Shown piece by piece: positions 46,909-54,592 of a DNA stretch of 64,000 nucleotides (position 1 is its first letter; each line of letters opens with the position of its first letter). The position numbers were made by a program, and so were the translations under genes. Location of the stretch: positions 47,412-111,411 of the forward strand of contig JACRDP010000015.1 of assembly GCA_016212855.1 (NCBI GenBank), read 5' to 3'. A model generated the notes under the pieces. That model saw only the letters and a list, made by a program, of their open reading frames with translations, had not been told where the DNA came from and did no database searches. The stretch is from Elusimicrobiota bacterium. Lineage in GTDB: Bacteria > Elusimicrobiota > Elusimicrobia > UBA1565 > UBA9628.

Positions 46909-48687
46909 TCATGGCTCGAAATCGAGGTGCGCGTTGATGTAGTAAGCAGGGATCTGCAATCCGTTAAACGGCACCCAGCCGGTCGCGATGCCGCTGCTCT
47001 CGAGAATGCGCCGCACGGCATGGCCGAACTCGTTGGCCCGGGGCGCCAGCGGCGAATCCGGTCCCGGGCCGACCACGAGCGCGCGCGACACGCCGGCGCG
47101 CACGCATATGTCCGCGATCTGGAACGGGACGCCCACCTGGCGCATGGGGTCGTAGGCCTCCGTCAGCGTGTGGGCGTACGAACGCTTAAACCCATTCTTC
47201 GCCCCCGCGTCGTAGAACTGGGTGCAGACGTAGGCGGTGATCCCGGCGATGCCGCCCGGCGTGATGACCGCCAGCTTGTCGGCGTCGGGCGGGGCCTGAG
47301 GCGGGGTGAATGACGCCGCGGTCATGTTCGGCGCGGGCGCCTCGGTGCCGATCGTGATCGGCTCGTAGATGAGGCGCAGGATATCCTCGAGCTTGGCGGG
47401 CTGGGCCGCGGCCGCGCGCATCTTGCGCATGGTCCCCAGCCGCCGCGCCCAGAGCGTGAGATCCTGATAGCCCGACACGGTCAGCCTGTCGGCGAGCGCG
47501 CCGATCTCGTCGCCGCCGAGCTGCGCTCCGAGCCGGTCCGTGACCGCCCCGACGAGATCGCGCTGCACCGTCGGGCTCGGAATCTTCAGATCGACGGACC
47601 AACCCTTCGAAAACTGGAACTTCAACGCCTCCTCCAAAGCTCCGAGCGCCTTGGGCGGATACATCGAGGTCAGGACGACCTGCCCGCTGCGATCGAAGAA
47701 CGACTTGAAGATCTTGGCGATCGCGTCTTTGTTCTGATCGGTGATCGCCAGCAGGTGAATGTCATCGACGAAGATCGCCTTGGACTCGGCCACCTTCTTG
47801 TCGATCGCCGCCATTCCCCCCTTCGCGACGGCCGCGCTGACCGCGCGCGAGAGCTTCGAGCCCGAGGTCACGAGTATCGACGCCGTTCCCAGCCCTTTCG
47901 AAATCAAGGTCGCGATCGCGTACAGGAGATGGGACTTCCCGGTCCCGGGCGCGCCGTACAGGAACAGCGGATTGTACATCGAACCCGGCGAGCTCACCAC
48001 CGACATCGAGGCCGCGTGAGCGAAGCGGTTGTAGGCGCCGACGAGCAAGGTCTCGAACGTCCAGTCCGGACGCAGCTCATCGGTCAGCGCCGCGGCCGGG
48101 GTCGCCAGCGGCGTACCGCCGGCCGTCGCGGGCGGCGTAACGCCGGGCGCGGGCGTGGCCATGCGCACCTCGGTCGGCGGCGGCGCCGCGACCGGCGGCG
48201 AGGTCACGGGAGCGGGCGCCGGCGGCGGGGCGTCGGGGCCCAGCGAGACGAGCGGCTCTTTGGCGGCGGGCATCGGCGCGGGCGGCGGAGGCGTCGCGCC
48301 GGGAGGCAGCGGAATCGGAGGCAATATGTCCGTCGGCGGCTTCAAGGTGGCCGCCGACGGAATGCCGAGCGACGGCGCCGGTGGAGGCGGAGGAATCGCG
48401 GGCATCGGCGGCAACGCGGCCGGTGCGGGCGCGGGAGGCGGCGTCGCGGCCGGCTTCGGCGCTATTTTTTCCAGCCACTCGCTGAGCTTTTCGCGAATCT
48501 CAGGCGTCGCCTTGTGGAGAACGAAGCTGAGATTGAAGTCCTCGCCGTCGAGCGGCGTCGGCCGGCCGCACAGCGCGCCGAACTTCTTGAGCACGGCCGC
48601 GACATCGGTCGCGCCGCCGCGCACCAGAAGAAGATGGCGTTGCGGGTCGTCCGGAGTCGGCGCGGCGCGCACGTCCCAGCGGTCCAT
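46909..48687 (-). CDS. DnaA-like AAA+ ATPase with proline-rich linker
   Basis: The 592-residue protein has a small N-terminal domain (1-75), a long Pro/Ala-rich linker (79-205) and a DnaA/Hda-like AAA+ core. The core opens with LRPDWTFETLLVGAYNRFAHAA and MYNPLFLYGAPGTGKS (Walker A 245-252), and Walker B is IFVDDIHLL. DnaA itself would end in a DNA-binding domain IV with a conserved signature; instead there is a different 120-residue tail (ITPGGIAGITAYVCTQFY and later). It is therefore not the replication initiator. It starts in a TGATG overlap with the proline-rich gene. With PilT upstream and a sensor kinase downstream, a role in polarity, pilus control or gene regulation is possible but unproven. 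Confidence 0.75.
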   Translation of the reverse strand: MDRWDVRAAPTPDDPQRHLLLVRGGATDVAAVLKKFGALCGRPTPLDGEDFNLSFVLHKATPEIREKLSEWLEKIAPKPAATPPPAPAPAALPPMPAIPPPPPAPSLGIPSAATLKPPTDILPPIPLPPGATPPPPAPMPAAKEPLVSLGPDAPPPAPAPVTSPPVAAPPPTEVRMATPAPGVTPPATAGGTPLATPAAALTDELRPDWTFETLLVGAYNRFAHAASMSVVSSPGSMYNPLFLYGAPGTGKSHLLYAIATLISKGLGTASILVTSGSKLSRAVSAAVAKGGMAAIDKKVAESKAIFVDDIHLLAITDQNKDAIAKIFKSFFDRSGQVVLTSMYPPKALGALEEALKFQFSKGWSVDLKIPSPTVQRDLVGAVTDRLGAQLGGDEIGALADRLTVSGYQDLTLWARRLGTMRKMRAAAAQPAKLEDILRLIYEPITIGTEAPAPNMTAASFTPPQAPPDADKLAVITPGGIAGITAYVCTQFYDAGAKNGFKRSYAHTLTEAYDPMRQVGVPFQIADICVRAGVSRALVVGPGPDSPLAPRANEFGHAVRRILESSGIATGWVPFNGLQIPAYYINAHLDFEP

Positions 48688-49595
48688 CAGCTTTCTCCCG
48701 GTAGAAGCATCATGTCCACGATGATATCCACCGCGGTGGATTTCTTCTGCGCGTCGACGGGCGCCACCGACCGGAACAGCAGGTTCGCGCGCGAGCACGC
48801 CTCGGACATATCGTCGATCTTCGCCGCGGGCCAGCCCTCGGCCACCGCGAGGATGGCGACGGCCTTGGCCTGCCGGGCTTTCTCGACCAAAGCGTTCGGA
48901 TCGCTGGCGGCCGCGACCTCCAGCGCCAGCACCTCGCGCAGAAACAGCGGCTTCTTGGAAATCGTGCGCGCCGCCTGGCTCAAGAAAGCGACGAAGCCGG
49001 CTTTCGCCTCGGAGCAGGAGCTCGTGTAGACGTAAGCGACGCGCCGAATCTGCTCCTTAGGCGCATCCGCCGGGAAGTCGGCCGCGGCGATGGGCCCGGC
49101 CGCCGGCGCCGCAGCGGCGGCAGCTGGTGCAGGCGCAGGCACGGGCGCGGGCGCAGCCACGGGCGCGGGCGCCGCGGGCTTGGCGGGCGGAGGAGGCTGG
49201 ACCGGTTCGGCCGGTTTCGGCGGCGGCGCGGGCTTAGCCGGCTCCGGCGGCTTGATCATCCCCTCGCGCGGCGCCAACTCGATGCCCGACGGTTTCGGCG
49301 GGGGCGGCACGACCGCGGGCGGAGGCGGTGGCGCTGCGGCGACAGACGGAGGAGACGGCGGCGCGGCGACGGGAGGTGGCGGCGGCGGCGCGGCCACGGG
49401 GGGCGCGACCGGCAGCGGCATTTCGATTTTGGGCGGCGGCTTGACTTCGGCGGGCGGCGGGGAAGCGGGCGCAGGCGCGGCCGCGGGCGGCGGCTTCGCC
49501 TTGGCGTCGCCCCCCATATCCGTGAGGATCGCGTCCAAGTCCGTAAGAATGGACTCGATATCCTCGGGATGATCCTTCTTCGGCTCGTCCGCCAT
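48687..49595 (-). CDS. Proline-rich protein with C-terminal alpha/beta domain
   Basis: The 302-residue protein has an acidic N-terminus (DIESILTDLDAILTDMGGD), then about 140 residues of Pro/Ala/Lys low complexity, and a C-terminal domain of about 120 residues (RRVAYVYTSSCSEAKAGFVAFLSQAAR to DIIVDMMLLPGES) that looks Rossmann-like. No signal peptide is present. The acidic amphipathic N-terminus could be a docking peptide. It is one base away from pilT and overlaps the DnaA-like gene, whose own proline-rich linker resembles its own. The family is unknown to me. Confidence 0.6.
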   Translation of the reverse strand: MADEPKKDHPEDIESILTDLDAILTDMGGDAKAKPPPAAAPAPASPPPAEVKPPPKIEMPLPVAPPVAAPPPPPPVAAPPSPPSVAAAPPPPPAVVPPPPKPSGIELAPREGMIKPPEPAKPAPPPKPAEPVQPPPPAKPAAPAPVAAPAPVPAPAPAAAAAAPAAGPIAAADFPADAPKEQIRRVAYVYTSSCSEAKAGFVAFLSQAARTISKKPLFLREVLALEVAAASDPNALVEKARQAKAVAILAVAEGWPAAKIDDMSEACSRANLLFRSVAPVDAQKKSTAVDIIVDMMLLPGES

Positions 49596-49596
49596 C

Positions 49597-50694
49597 TCAG
49601 ACGCCGCCGGCCGGGCTGCCCTGTGAGAGGCCCTTCAGGCGCAGAGCCACGTCCTCTGGGTTGGTCGCCTCTTCGAGAACCACCTTGTCGTCGATCTTCC
49701 CCTCCGAATATAACCGCAGAAGATCCTGGTCGAAAGTGTGCATCCCGTAATACTCTCCGCCCTCGAGAACCTTGCGGATCTCGGCGGTCTTGCCTTCGAG
49801 AAGGTGCCGACGCACGAGGCTGTTGCCGATCATGATCTCGGTCGCGGGGTAACGGCCCTTGCCGTCCTTGGACAGCACGAGGCGTTGGCCGATCACGCCC
49901 TTGAGGCAGTTCGCGAGCTGCTGGCGCACCTGGCCGTGCTGGTGCGCGGGATGCGCGTCGACGATGCGGTCCACCGTCTGGGCGGCGTCGAGCGTGTGCA
50001 CGGTGGAGAGCACGAGGTGGCCGGTCTCGGCGGCGGCGATCGCGGCCTGCATCGTTTCCAAATCGCGCATCTCGCCGATGACGACGACGTCGGGGTCCTG
50101 GCGCAGGATGTGCTTGAGCGCCGAGCCGAAGGAGTGCGTGTCGAGCCCGACCTCGCGCTGGACGATCGTGGACTTCACGTCGGTGTGGTAGAACTCGATC
50201 GGGTCCTCGATCGTGATGATGCGGTACTGATGCATGCTGTTGAGATGATGCAGGAAGCTGTTGAGCGTCGTGGTCTTGCCCGCGCCGGTGATGCCGGTGA
50301 ACAGAATCAGGCCGCGGCTCTCGTTGCCGAGCTTGAGGAACGCGTCGACGGGCAGGTTCAGCTCGGCGAAGGTGCGCAGCTTCATCGGCACGACGCGCAA
50401 GGTCAGCCCGAGGGAGCCCTTCTGGCGGTACACGTTGACGCGGAAGCGCGCCACCCCGTCGAGGCTGTAGGCGAGGTCGAGCTCCATCTCCTTCTCGAAC
50501 TCGGCCGCCTGCTCCTTGTTCATGAGCTGGTAGGCGACGCCCTTGATGTCTTCGGCCGACATCTTCTGGAGGTTGGTGGCCAGGATCATCGCCCCGCGCA
50601 CGCGAAGGGCGGGCACGGAGTCGGCTTTGAAGTGGATGTCCGAGATGTCCTTTTGGACCATCAACGTCAGCAGGTTCTTAATGTCGATCGCCAT
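49597..50694 (-). CDS. pilT: Type IV pilus retraction ATPase PilT
   Basis: The 365-residue hexameric ATPase powers pilus retraction, needed for twitching and for DNA uptake. Walker A is GITGAGKTTT (134-143), the Asp box is around TIEDPIEF, and DPDVVVIGEMRD (200-211) plus AAETGHLVLSTVHT (221-233) are the Walker B and His box. The C-terminal region replaces the usual AIRNLIREGK retraction motif with LLEGKTAEIRKVLEGG, so PilT rather than PilU or PilB is likely but not fully certain. It follows the BMC operon's last small gene with a 9-base gap. Confidence 0.9.
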   Translation of the reverse strand: MAIDIKNLLTLMVQKDISDIHFKADSVPALRVRGAMILATNLQKMSAEDIKGVAYQLMNKEQAAEFEKEMELDLAYSLDGVARFRVNVYRQKGSLGLTLRVVPMKLRTFAELNLPVDAFLKLGNESRGLILFTGITGAGKTTTLNSFLHHLNSMHQYRIITIEDPIEFYHTDVKSTIVQREVGLDTHSFGSALKHILRQDPDVVVIGEMRDLETMQAAIAAAETGHLVLSTVHTLDAAQTVDRIVDAHPAHQHGQVRQQLANCLKGVIGQRLVLSKDGKGRYPATEIMIGNSLVRRHLLEGKTAEIRKVLEGGEYYGMHTFDQDLLRLYSEGKIDDKVVLEEATNPEDVALRLKGLSQGSPAGGV

Positions 50695-50703
50695 GATTTG
50701 CCT

Positions 50704-50949
50704 TTACTCCCGGACGACCTCTATTCCTCTTAGTATCAACCAATCCGACACTAAGGGGCTGAGGATCGCATTCCCCGGAATTGTAAGGCGAAGGCCGCCC
50801 GGCGTCAACCTCTTTTTTATGTCGTATTCGGAAAGAAATACTTTCCGAATCGGACCCGTCGGATCCCACTTCCGGACGGCGGCCGCCGCCCCCCTGGCCT
50901 TGGCCAAGGAGGCGATGACGATGTCGATGAGATCGTCCCGCGTGAGCAC
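50704..50949 (-). CDS. Small PduM-like BMC-associated protein
   Basis: The 81-residue protein starts with an amphipathic helix (LTRDDLIDIVIASLAKA) that could be an encapsulation or shell-binding peptide. The C-terminal half, VFLSEYDIKKRL then PLVSDWLILRGIEVVRE, has the pattern (E-x-D-I, P-L, D-W/Y-L, I-E-V) seen in PduM and in the N-termini of BMC cobalamin enzymes. It lies between BMC-H and pilT in the same direction. PduM is a structural microcompartment component. The assignment is a pattern match by eye. Confidence 0.45.
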   Translation of the reverse strand: MLTRDDLIDIVIASLAKARGAAAAVRKWDPTGPIRKVFLSEYDIKKRLTPGGLRLTIPGNAILSPLVSDWLILRGIEVVRE

Positions 50950-50960
50950 CTAAAGCCCGT

Positions 50961-51260
50961 CTAGCGCTCGAGTTTGATCGCGATGCGGTCCAGGTACTTC
51001 TCGAGGTCGTCGTGCGGGCGCGGGATCACGTGCACCGCCACCAGCTCGCCGACCTTCTGCGCGGCCGCGGCGGCCGCGTCCACGGCGGCGCGCACGGCGC
51101 CGACCTCGCCCCGGCACACGGTCGTGCACAGGCCGTTTCCGACCTTCTCGTAGCCGACGAGCCGGACCTTCGCCGCCTTGGCCATCGCGTCCGACGCCTC
51201 GATCATGCCGGTGAAGCCCTTCGTCTCCACCAGGCCCAGCGCTTCTCGAATCTCAGCCAT
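50961..51260 (-). CDS. BMC-H shell hexamer protein (first copy)
   Basis: The 99-residue protein has the single BMC domain: [21 protein letters not shown], a pore loop [21 protein letters not shown] and [16 protein letters not shown]. It forms hexameric shell tiles. The pore motif NGLC differs from the usual S-G-L and carries two cysteines near the pore. The neighbouring genes are the zinc-ribbon gene (gap 9) and the small PduM-like gene. A second BMC-H with a different pore is encoded near the start of the operon. Confidence 0.93.
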   Translation of the reverse strand: MAEIREALGLVETKGFTGMIEASDAMAKAAKVRLVGYEKVGNGLCTTVCRGEVGAVRAAVDAAAAAAQKVGELVAVHVIPRPHDDLEKYLDRIAIKLER

Positions 51261-51269
51261 AGTCCCCCG

Positions 51270-51584
51270 TTACTCCTTCCCGTCTTCGCCCAGGGCGTCC
51301 CGGCCCTCGGCGCCCGTCTCGAGCACGGCGTTGCAATGCGTGCACCGTCGCGGCGTGGTGTACGTCCTCTGGCACTCGTCGTCCTCGGGCCACCACTCCT
51401 CGAAGAACATCTCCACCTTCTTGTGGCACTTGAAGCAGAACTTCTGCATCCCCGCCCCGCACCCCGCGCAGAACTTGGGCAGCGGCTGATCCTTGTGCGT
51501 GTGCATGATCGCCGCGCACGCCCCGCACTGCAGGTCGATGTTGATCTTGTACTTCGGCGTCTCGTCCTTCTTCTCTTTCGCCAT
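51270..51584 (-). CDS. Zinc-ribbon protein in the BMC operon
   Basis: The 104-residue protein carries four C-x-x-C pairs: CGAC (20-23), CAGC (39-42), CFKC (50-53) and CTHC (81-84), with a further Cys at 71. This predicts two zinc sites in tandem ribbons. Aromatic and acidic residues (FFEEWWPEDDE) lie between them. No signal peptide. It sits inside the BMC operon between deoC and BMC-H. I know of no standard microcompartment component of this type; it could be a metal or redox adaptor or a lumen scaffold. Confidence 0.7.
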   Translation of the reverse strand: MAKEKKDETPKYKINIDLQCGACAAIMHTHKDQPLPKFCAGCGAGMQKFCFKCHKKVEMFFEEWWPEDDECQRTYTTPRRCTHCNAVLETGAEGRDALGEDGKE

Positions 51585-51603
51585 ATCTGTCCTCTATCTG
51601 GTG

Positions 51604-52596
51604 TCAGTAGCCCTTCCCTTCCGACTTGGCGTCGGTGACGATCGCGATGGACGCGGACGTTCCCAGGCGCGTCGCGCCGGCGGCGATCATGTCGTTGGCG
51701 ATTTTCGCGTCGCGGATGCCGCCGGAGGCCTTCACGCCCATCAGCGGGCCGACGGTCGTGCGCATGAGCTTTATGTCCTCGACGGTGGCGCCGCCTCCGC
51801 CGAAGCCGGTCGAGGTTTTCACGAAATCGGCGCCGGCCTTCTTCGAGGCGACGCAGGCGCGGACCTTTTCCTCGTTCGACAGGAGCGAGGTCTCGAGAAT
51901 CACCTTCAAAACCTTTCCGCGCGTGGCGTCGCGCACGGCCTTGATGTCGTCGTAGACGACGACGTCGTTGCCGCTCTTGAGCGCTCCGATGTTGATGACC
52001 ATGTCGATCTCGTCGGCGCCGTTGGCGATGGCGTCGCGCGCCTCGATCGCCTTGACCGTCGGGGTCGTGGAGCCGAGCGGGAAGCCCACGACCGTGCACA
52101 CCTTCACGCCCGAACCCTTGAGCAGCTGGGCGGAGAGCGCGACGTACGAGGGGTTCACGCACACGGAGGCGAAGCAGAAGCTCTTGGCTTCTTCGCACAG
52201 TTTGCCGATCTCCTCTTGCGTGGCGTTGGGCTTGAGCAAGGTATGGTCGACGTAGCGGGCCGTGTCCGAGCCCTTCTTCGTCGGATTGCACACCGAGACG
52301 CGGGCCGCGCCGGCGGCCTGGATGATCTTGGCGTCCACATGAGCGTCCTCGTCATCCGAGGCCGCCGCCTTGGGCGGCAAAGCGGAGAACTGGCCCTTCG
52401 CGGGAGCGGAAACCTTGGCGCCCCATGAGGACGAGTCGCCGAACACTTTGCCGGCGGAGCCGACCGTGGTCGTGATCTGGCCCTTGAGCGGCTTCGGCCC
52501 GCCCTCACACTCGCAGGACTGCGCGGTGAGATAGCCCTTGGCCGCCAGCGCCTTCACCACTTCCTCGACGACGTTCTTCAATTGAGCTTCGGTCAT
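51604..52596 (-). CDS. deoC: Deoxyribose-phosphate aldolase (DERA) with encapsulation peptide
   Basis: The 330-residue protein cleaves 2-deoxyribose-5-phosphate to acetaldehyde and glyceraldehyde-3-phosphate. The C-terminal 220 residues are a complete [27 protein letters not shown] (Asp198), DFVKTSTGF with the Schiff-base Lys260, and GVKASGGIR (Lys289). The 105-residue N-terminal extension starts with an amphipathic helix ([17 protein letters not shown]), a typical microcompartment targeting peptide, then a glycine/alanine-rich linker. This directs the enzyme into the shell and is the signature enzyme of SPU-type BMCs. Confidence 0.93.
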   Translation of the reverse strand: MTEAQLKNVVEEVVKALAAKGYLTAQSCECEGGPKPLKGQITTTVGSAGKVFGDSSSWGAKVSAPAKGQFSALPPKAAASDDEDAHVDAKIIQAAGAARVSVCNPTKKGSDTARYVDHTLLKPNATQEEIGKLCEEAKSFCFASVCVNPSYVALSAQLLKGSGVKVCTVVGFPLGSTTPTVKAIEARDAIANGADEIDMVINIGALKSGNDVVVYDDIKAVRDATRGKVLKVILETSLLSNEEKVRACVASKKAGADFVKTSTGFGGGGATVEDIKLMRTTVGPLMGVKASGGIRDAKIANDMIAAGATRLGTSASIAIVTDAKSEGKGY

Positions 52597-52603
52597 ATAT
52601 ACC

Positions 52604-52897
52604 TCAGAATTTTTTCGTGGTCCCGCCCGACACCACCGAGTCCACGAGTCCGACGATCACGGTCCGCACCGGGGCCTCCGCGTCCTTCAAAACGCTGCGC
52701 GCCGAGCCGCCCTCGTCCATCACCAGCACCACCGAGCCCGGGCCCGCGCCCGTGCCGTACTCGACCGCCATGATCGCGTCGCCCGTGTGCTTCTCGGTCA
52801 GCGGGTCGATGGGCCGCACGAGGAGCAGGCGGCGGTCGTTGAGCGACGCGTGCTTGCGCGTGCCCCACACGTTGCCCACGACCTCGGCTATGAACAT
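52604..52897 (-). CDS. BMC-P pentamer vertex protein (EutN/CcmL family, copy 1)
   Basis: The 97-residue protein has the EutN/CcmL fold: [44 protein letters not shown] and [13 protein letters not shown]. Pentamers of this family cap the twelve vertices of the shell. It is one of three different BMC-P genes in the operon and directly abuts copy 2. Confidence 0.93.
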   Translation of the reverse strand: MFIAEVVGNVWGTRKHASLNDRRLLLVRPIDPLTEKHTGDAIMAVEYGTGAGPGSVVLVMDEGGSARSVLKDAEAPVRTVIVGLVDSVVSGGTTKKF

Positions 52898-53182
52898 TCA
52901 GCGATTACCTCGAAAATCCTTCACCTGGTGGCCGTCGACGATCCCGACGATCGCGGCGTCGACGGGCGGCGCGTCCTTGAACGCGGCGGCGGCGTCGCGC
53001 GAGGCGACCCAGAACACTTTTTCGGAGGAGCCCGCGCCGACCGCGTCGGCGGCGACGATGGGGTCGCCCAGGGGCGACTCGTCCTCCCAGCGCAGGGGCT
53101 GGATGAGGAGCATGGTCTTGCGATCGAGGCCCGGCTCCTGGCGGGAGCAGAACACGCGGCCGATGACGCGGGCGAGCTTCAT
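52898..53182 (-). CDS. BMC-P pentamer vertex protein (copy 2)
   Basis: The 94-residue protein starts MKLARVIGRVFCSRQ at ATG 53182, which overlaps the rpiB stop by four bases. It has LLIQPL, DAVGAGSSEKVFWVASRDA and DAAIVGIVDG, the hallmarks of EutN/CcmL. An additional upstream in-frame stretch belongs to the rpiB frame and was left out. It has several charged residues between strands 2 and 3 (RWEDESPLGD) that set it apart from the other two copies. Confidence 0.9.
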   Translation of the reverse strand: MKLARVIGRVFCSRQEPGLDRKTMLLIQPLRWEDESPLGDPIVAADAVGAGSSEKVFWVASRDAAAAFKDAPPVDAAIVGIVDGHQVKDFRGNR

Positions 53183-53625
53183 TTGCGGAAATCCTCGATC
53201 GCGTGGACCTTCGCGAGGCGGCCCGAGTGACGCCCGCCCTCGAACGGCGTGCCGAAGAACACCTTGACGATCTCGCCGTGGATCAGCTCGCCGTGCGACT
53301 TGCCGCCGATGCACAGCACGTTGGCGTCGTCGTGCTGGGCGGCCATGCGCGCGGACACCGAGTCGTACGCCGCGACGGCGCGCGCGCCCTTGACCTTGTT
53401 GGCGGCCATGCACACCGCGCCGCCGAAGCCGTCGATGAGCACGCCCTTGTCGAAGCGGCCGGCGACGACCGCCTCGGCGACGAGCTGGGCGACGTCGGGA
53501 TAGTCCACGGCCTCGGTCGAATGGCAGCCGTAGTCGACGACCTCGTGGCCGAGCGCCTGGATGGCCTTGATGATGAAGGCCTTCGCGCCGAAGCCGCCGT
53601 GATCCGACCCGACCACCACTTTCAT
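53179..53625 (-). CDS. rpiB: RpiB/LacAB-family sugar-phosphate isomerase, atypical active site
   Basis: The 148-residue protein aligns along its length with RpiB: GSDHGGFGAK, DYGCHSTEAVDYPD, GVLIDGFGGAVCMAANK, HDDANVLCIGG and FEGGRHSGR. Ribose-5-phosphate isomerase B normally has a catalytic Cys and a Thr in CGTG; here that spot reads DGFG (Asp65, Phe67), and the Glu used by the mycobacterial type is replaced by Val. The phosphate-binding histidine and arginine remain. It may act on a different sugar phosphate or use Asp as the base. RpiB-like proteins are regular members of SPU microcompartments. Confidence 0.85.
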   Translation of the reverse strand: MKVVVGSDHGGFGAKAFIIKAIQALGHEVVDYGCHSTEAVDYPDVAQLVAEAVVAGRFDKGVLIDGFGGAVCMAANKVKGARAVAAYDSVSARMAAQHDDANVLCIGGKSHGELIHGEIVKVFFGTPFEGGRHSGRLAKVHAIEDFRK

Positions 53626-53626
53626 C

Positions 53627-54178
53627 TTATTTGCCCACCGTCGCGAGAAGCTGGGGATCGGCCTGCGGGATCACGACGTGGCTGACGATCAGCTCTTTCT
53701 TGATCGCGTTGATGCCGGCCGCGATCGCGGTGCGCACGTCGCCGACCTCGCCGCACAGGGAGAGGTAGCCCTTGCCTCCGCCGACGACGGTCTTCACTTC
53801 GATGACGTGGACGTTGGCGGCCTTGGCGGCGGCGTCGGCCGCGAGCACCGCGGAAATAGCCTCCTTGGTCTCAATGAGGCCGACGGCGCCCAACACCTCG
53901 ACGGGCACGCGCTTGTCGAGGGCGGCGAGCACCTGGTTGTGGATGTTGCGGATGAGAACCTCATCCACGAGCGTCTTTCCCAGAATCTCACGGCCCGCGC
54001 GCATCGCGCTCTCGACCTCGCCCTGCGCGCCGCTGATGAAGATGACGAGCTTGCCGCGCGCGACGACCGAGGTCTTCACGAGCTTGACCTGCGCCATCTT
54101 GACCATGGCGTCCGTCGCCTCGACGCCCTTGGCGAGCGAGGAGGTTTCCAGGAATCCGACGGCGAGGTTCGCGAGCAT
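53627..54178 (-). CDS. BMC-T tandem-domain shell protein
   Basis: The 183-residue protein has two BMC domains in tandem: VGFLETSSLAKGVEATDAM with pore segment SVVARGKLVIFISG, then VGLIETKEAISAVLAADAA with VVGGGKGYLSLCGEVGDV, ending SHVVIPQAD. Three copies form a pseudohexamer with a central pore. The PduT-type cysteine for an iron-sulfur cluster is not visible in the first pore loop. A conserved N-I-H-N-Q-V segment links the domains. It is the only trimer protein in this operon. Confidence 0.93.
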   Translation of the reverse strand: MLANLAVGFLETSSLAKGVEATDAMVKMAQVKLVKTSVVARGKLVIFISGAQGEVESAMRAGREILGKTLVDEVLIRNIHNQVLAALDKRVPVEVLGAVGLIETKEAISAVLAADAAAKAANVHVIEVKTVVGGGKGYLSLCGEVGDVRTAIAAGINAIKKELIVSHVVIPQADPQLLATVGK

Positions 54179-54181
54179 GTT

Positions 54182-54592
54182 TTATTTCCTCTTTTTAGAC
54201 TTCGTTTCGACGAAGGCGATCACGGCGTCGCCGGCCTTCACCGTCATGACCTTCGCGCCCCAATGCGTCTTGAGCGGTCCGCGCAGGATCGAGGCCCCGC
54301 GGTTGGCGAGGTCCTTGTAGAGCTTGTTCAGGTTCGGCGTCGAGAAGTACAGGGTCGCCGCCCCGTGGCGCACCGGATAGCCGAGTTCCTGATCCTCGTC
54401 GCGCTCGTCGTCGCCGCCGATGACGATCGACTGCCCGGCGAAGGAGACGATGCCCGAACGATGGCCGCCGTCGCCCCACGTCTCGAGCGCCTTGCCGCCC
54501 GCGATCTCGGTCCAGAAGTTCCACGCGTCTTCGAACTTACCCGTCGGGATGTACAGGTGCTCGAGTCCTTTCACTTCGGGTTTCTTAGGCAA
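54182..54592 (-). CDS. VOC-family (glyoxalase-like) protein in the BMC operon
   Basis: The 136-residue protein has the paired beta-alpha-beta-beta-beta modules of the vicinal oxygen chelate fold: GLEHLYIPTGKFEDAWNFW, GHRSGIVSFAGQSIVIGG, RHGAATLYFSTPNLNKLYKDL and GAKVMTVKAGDAVIAFVE. Candidate metal ligands are the His in LEHLYI, the His in RHGAA and the final Glu. The gene overlaps the aldehyde dehydrogenase gene by eight bases. Triose phosphates made by DERA and TPI form methylglyoxal spontaneously, so a detoxifying role is an attractive guess; other VOC activities cannot be excluded. Confidence 0.7.
   Translation of the reverse strand: MPKKPEVKGLEHLYIPTGKFEDAWNFWTEIAGGKALETWGDGGHRSGIVSFAGQSIVIGGDDERDEDQELGYPVRHGAATLYFSTPNLNKLYKDLANRGASILRGPLKTHWGAKVMTVKAGDAVIAFVETKSKKRK

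Noticed and set aside
46909..48687. Replication initiator dnaA with a nearby origin
   Set aside because: The DNA-binding domain IV is missing and I saw no cluster of DnaA boxes.
48688..48798. Longer N-terminus for the DnaA-like protein
   Set aside because: It overlaps the proline-rich gene in another frame; the TGATG junction at 48687 gives a natural coupled start.
53627..54178. PduT-like iron-sulfur shell protein
   Set aside because: The cysteine in the first pore loop that would hold the cluster is not present.
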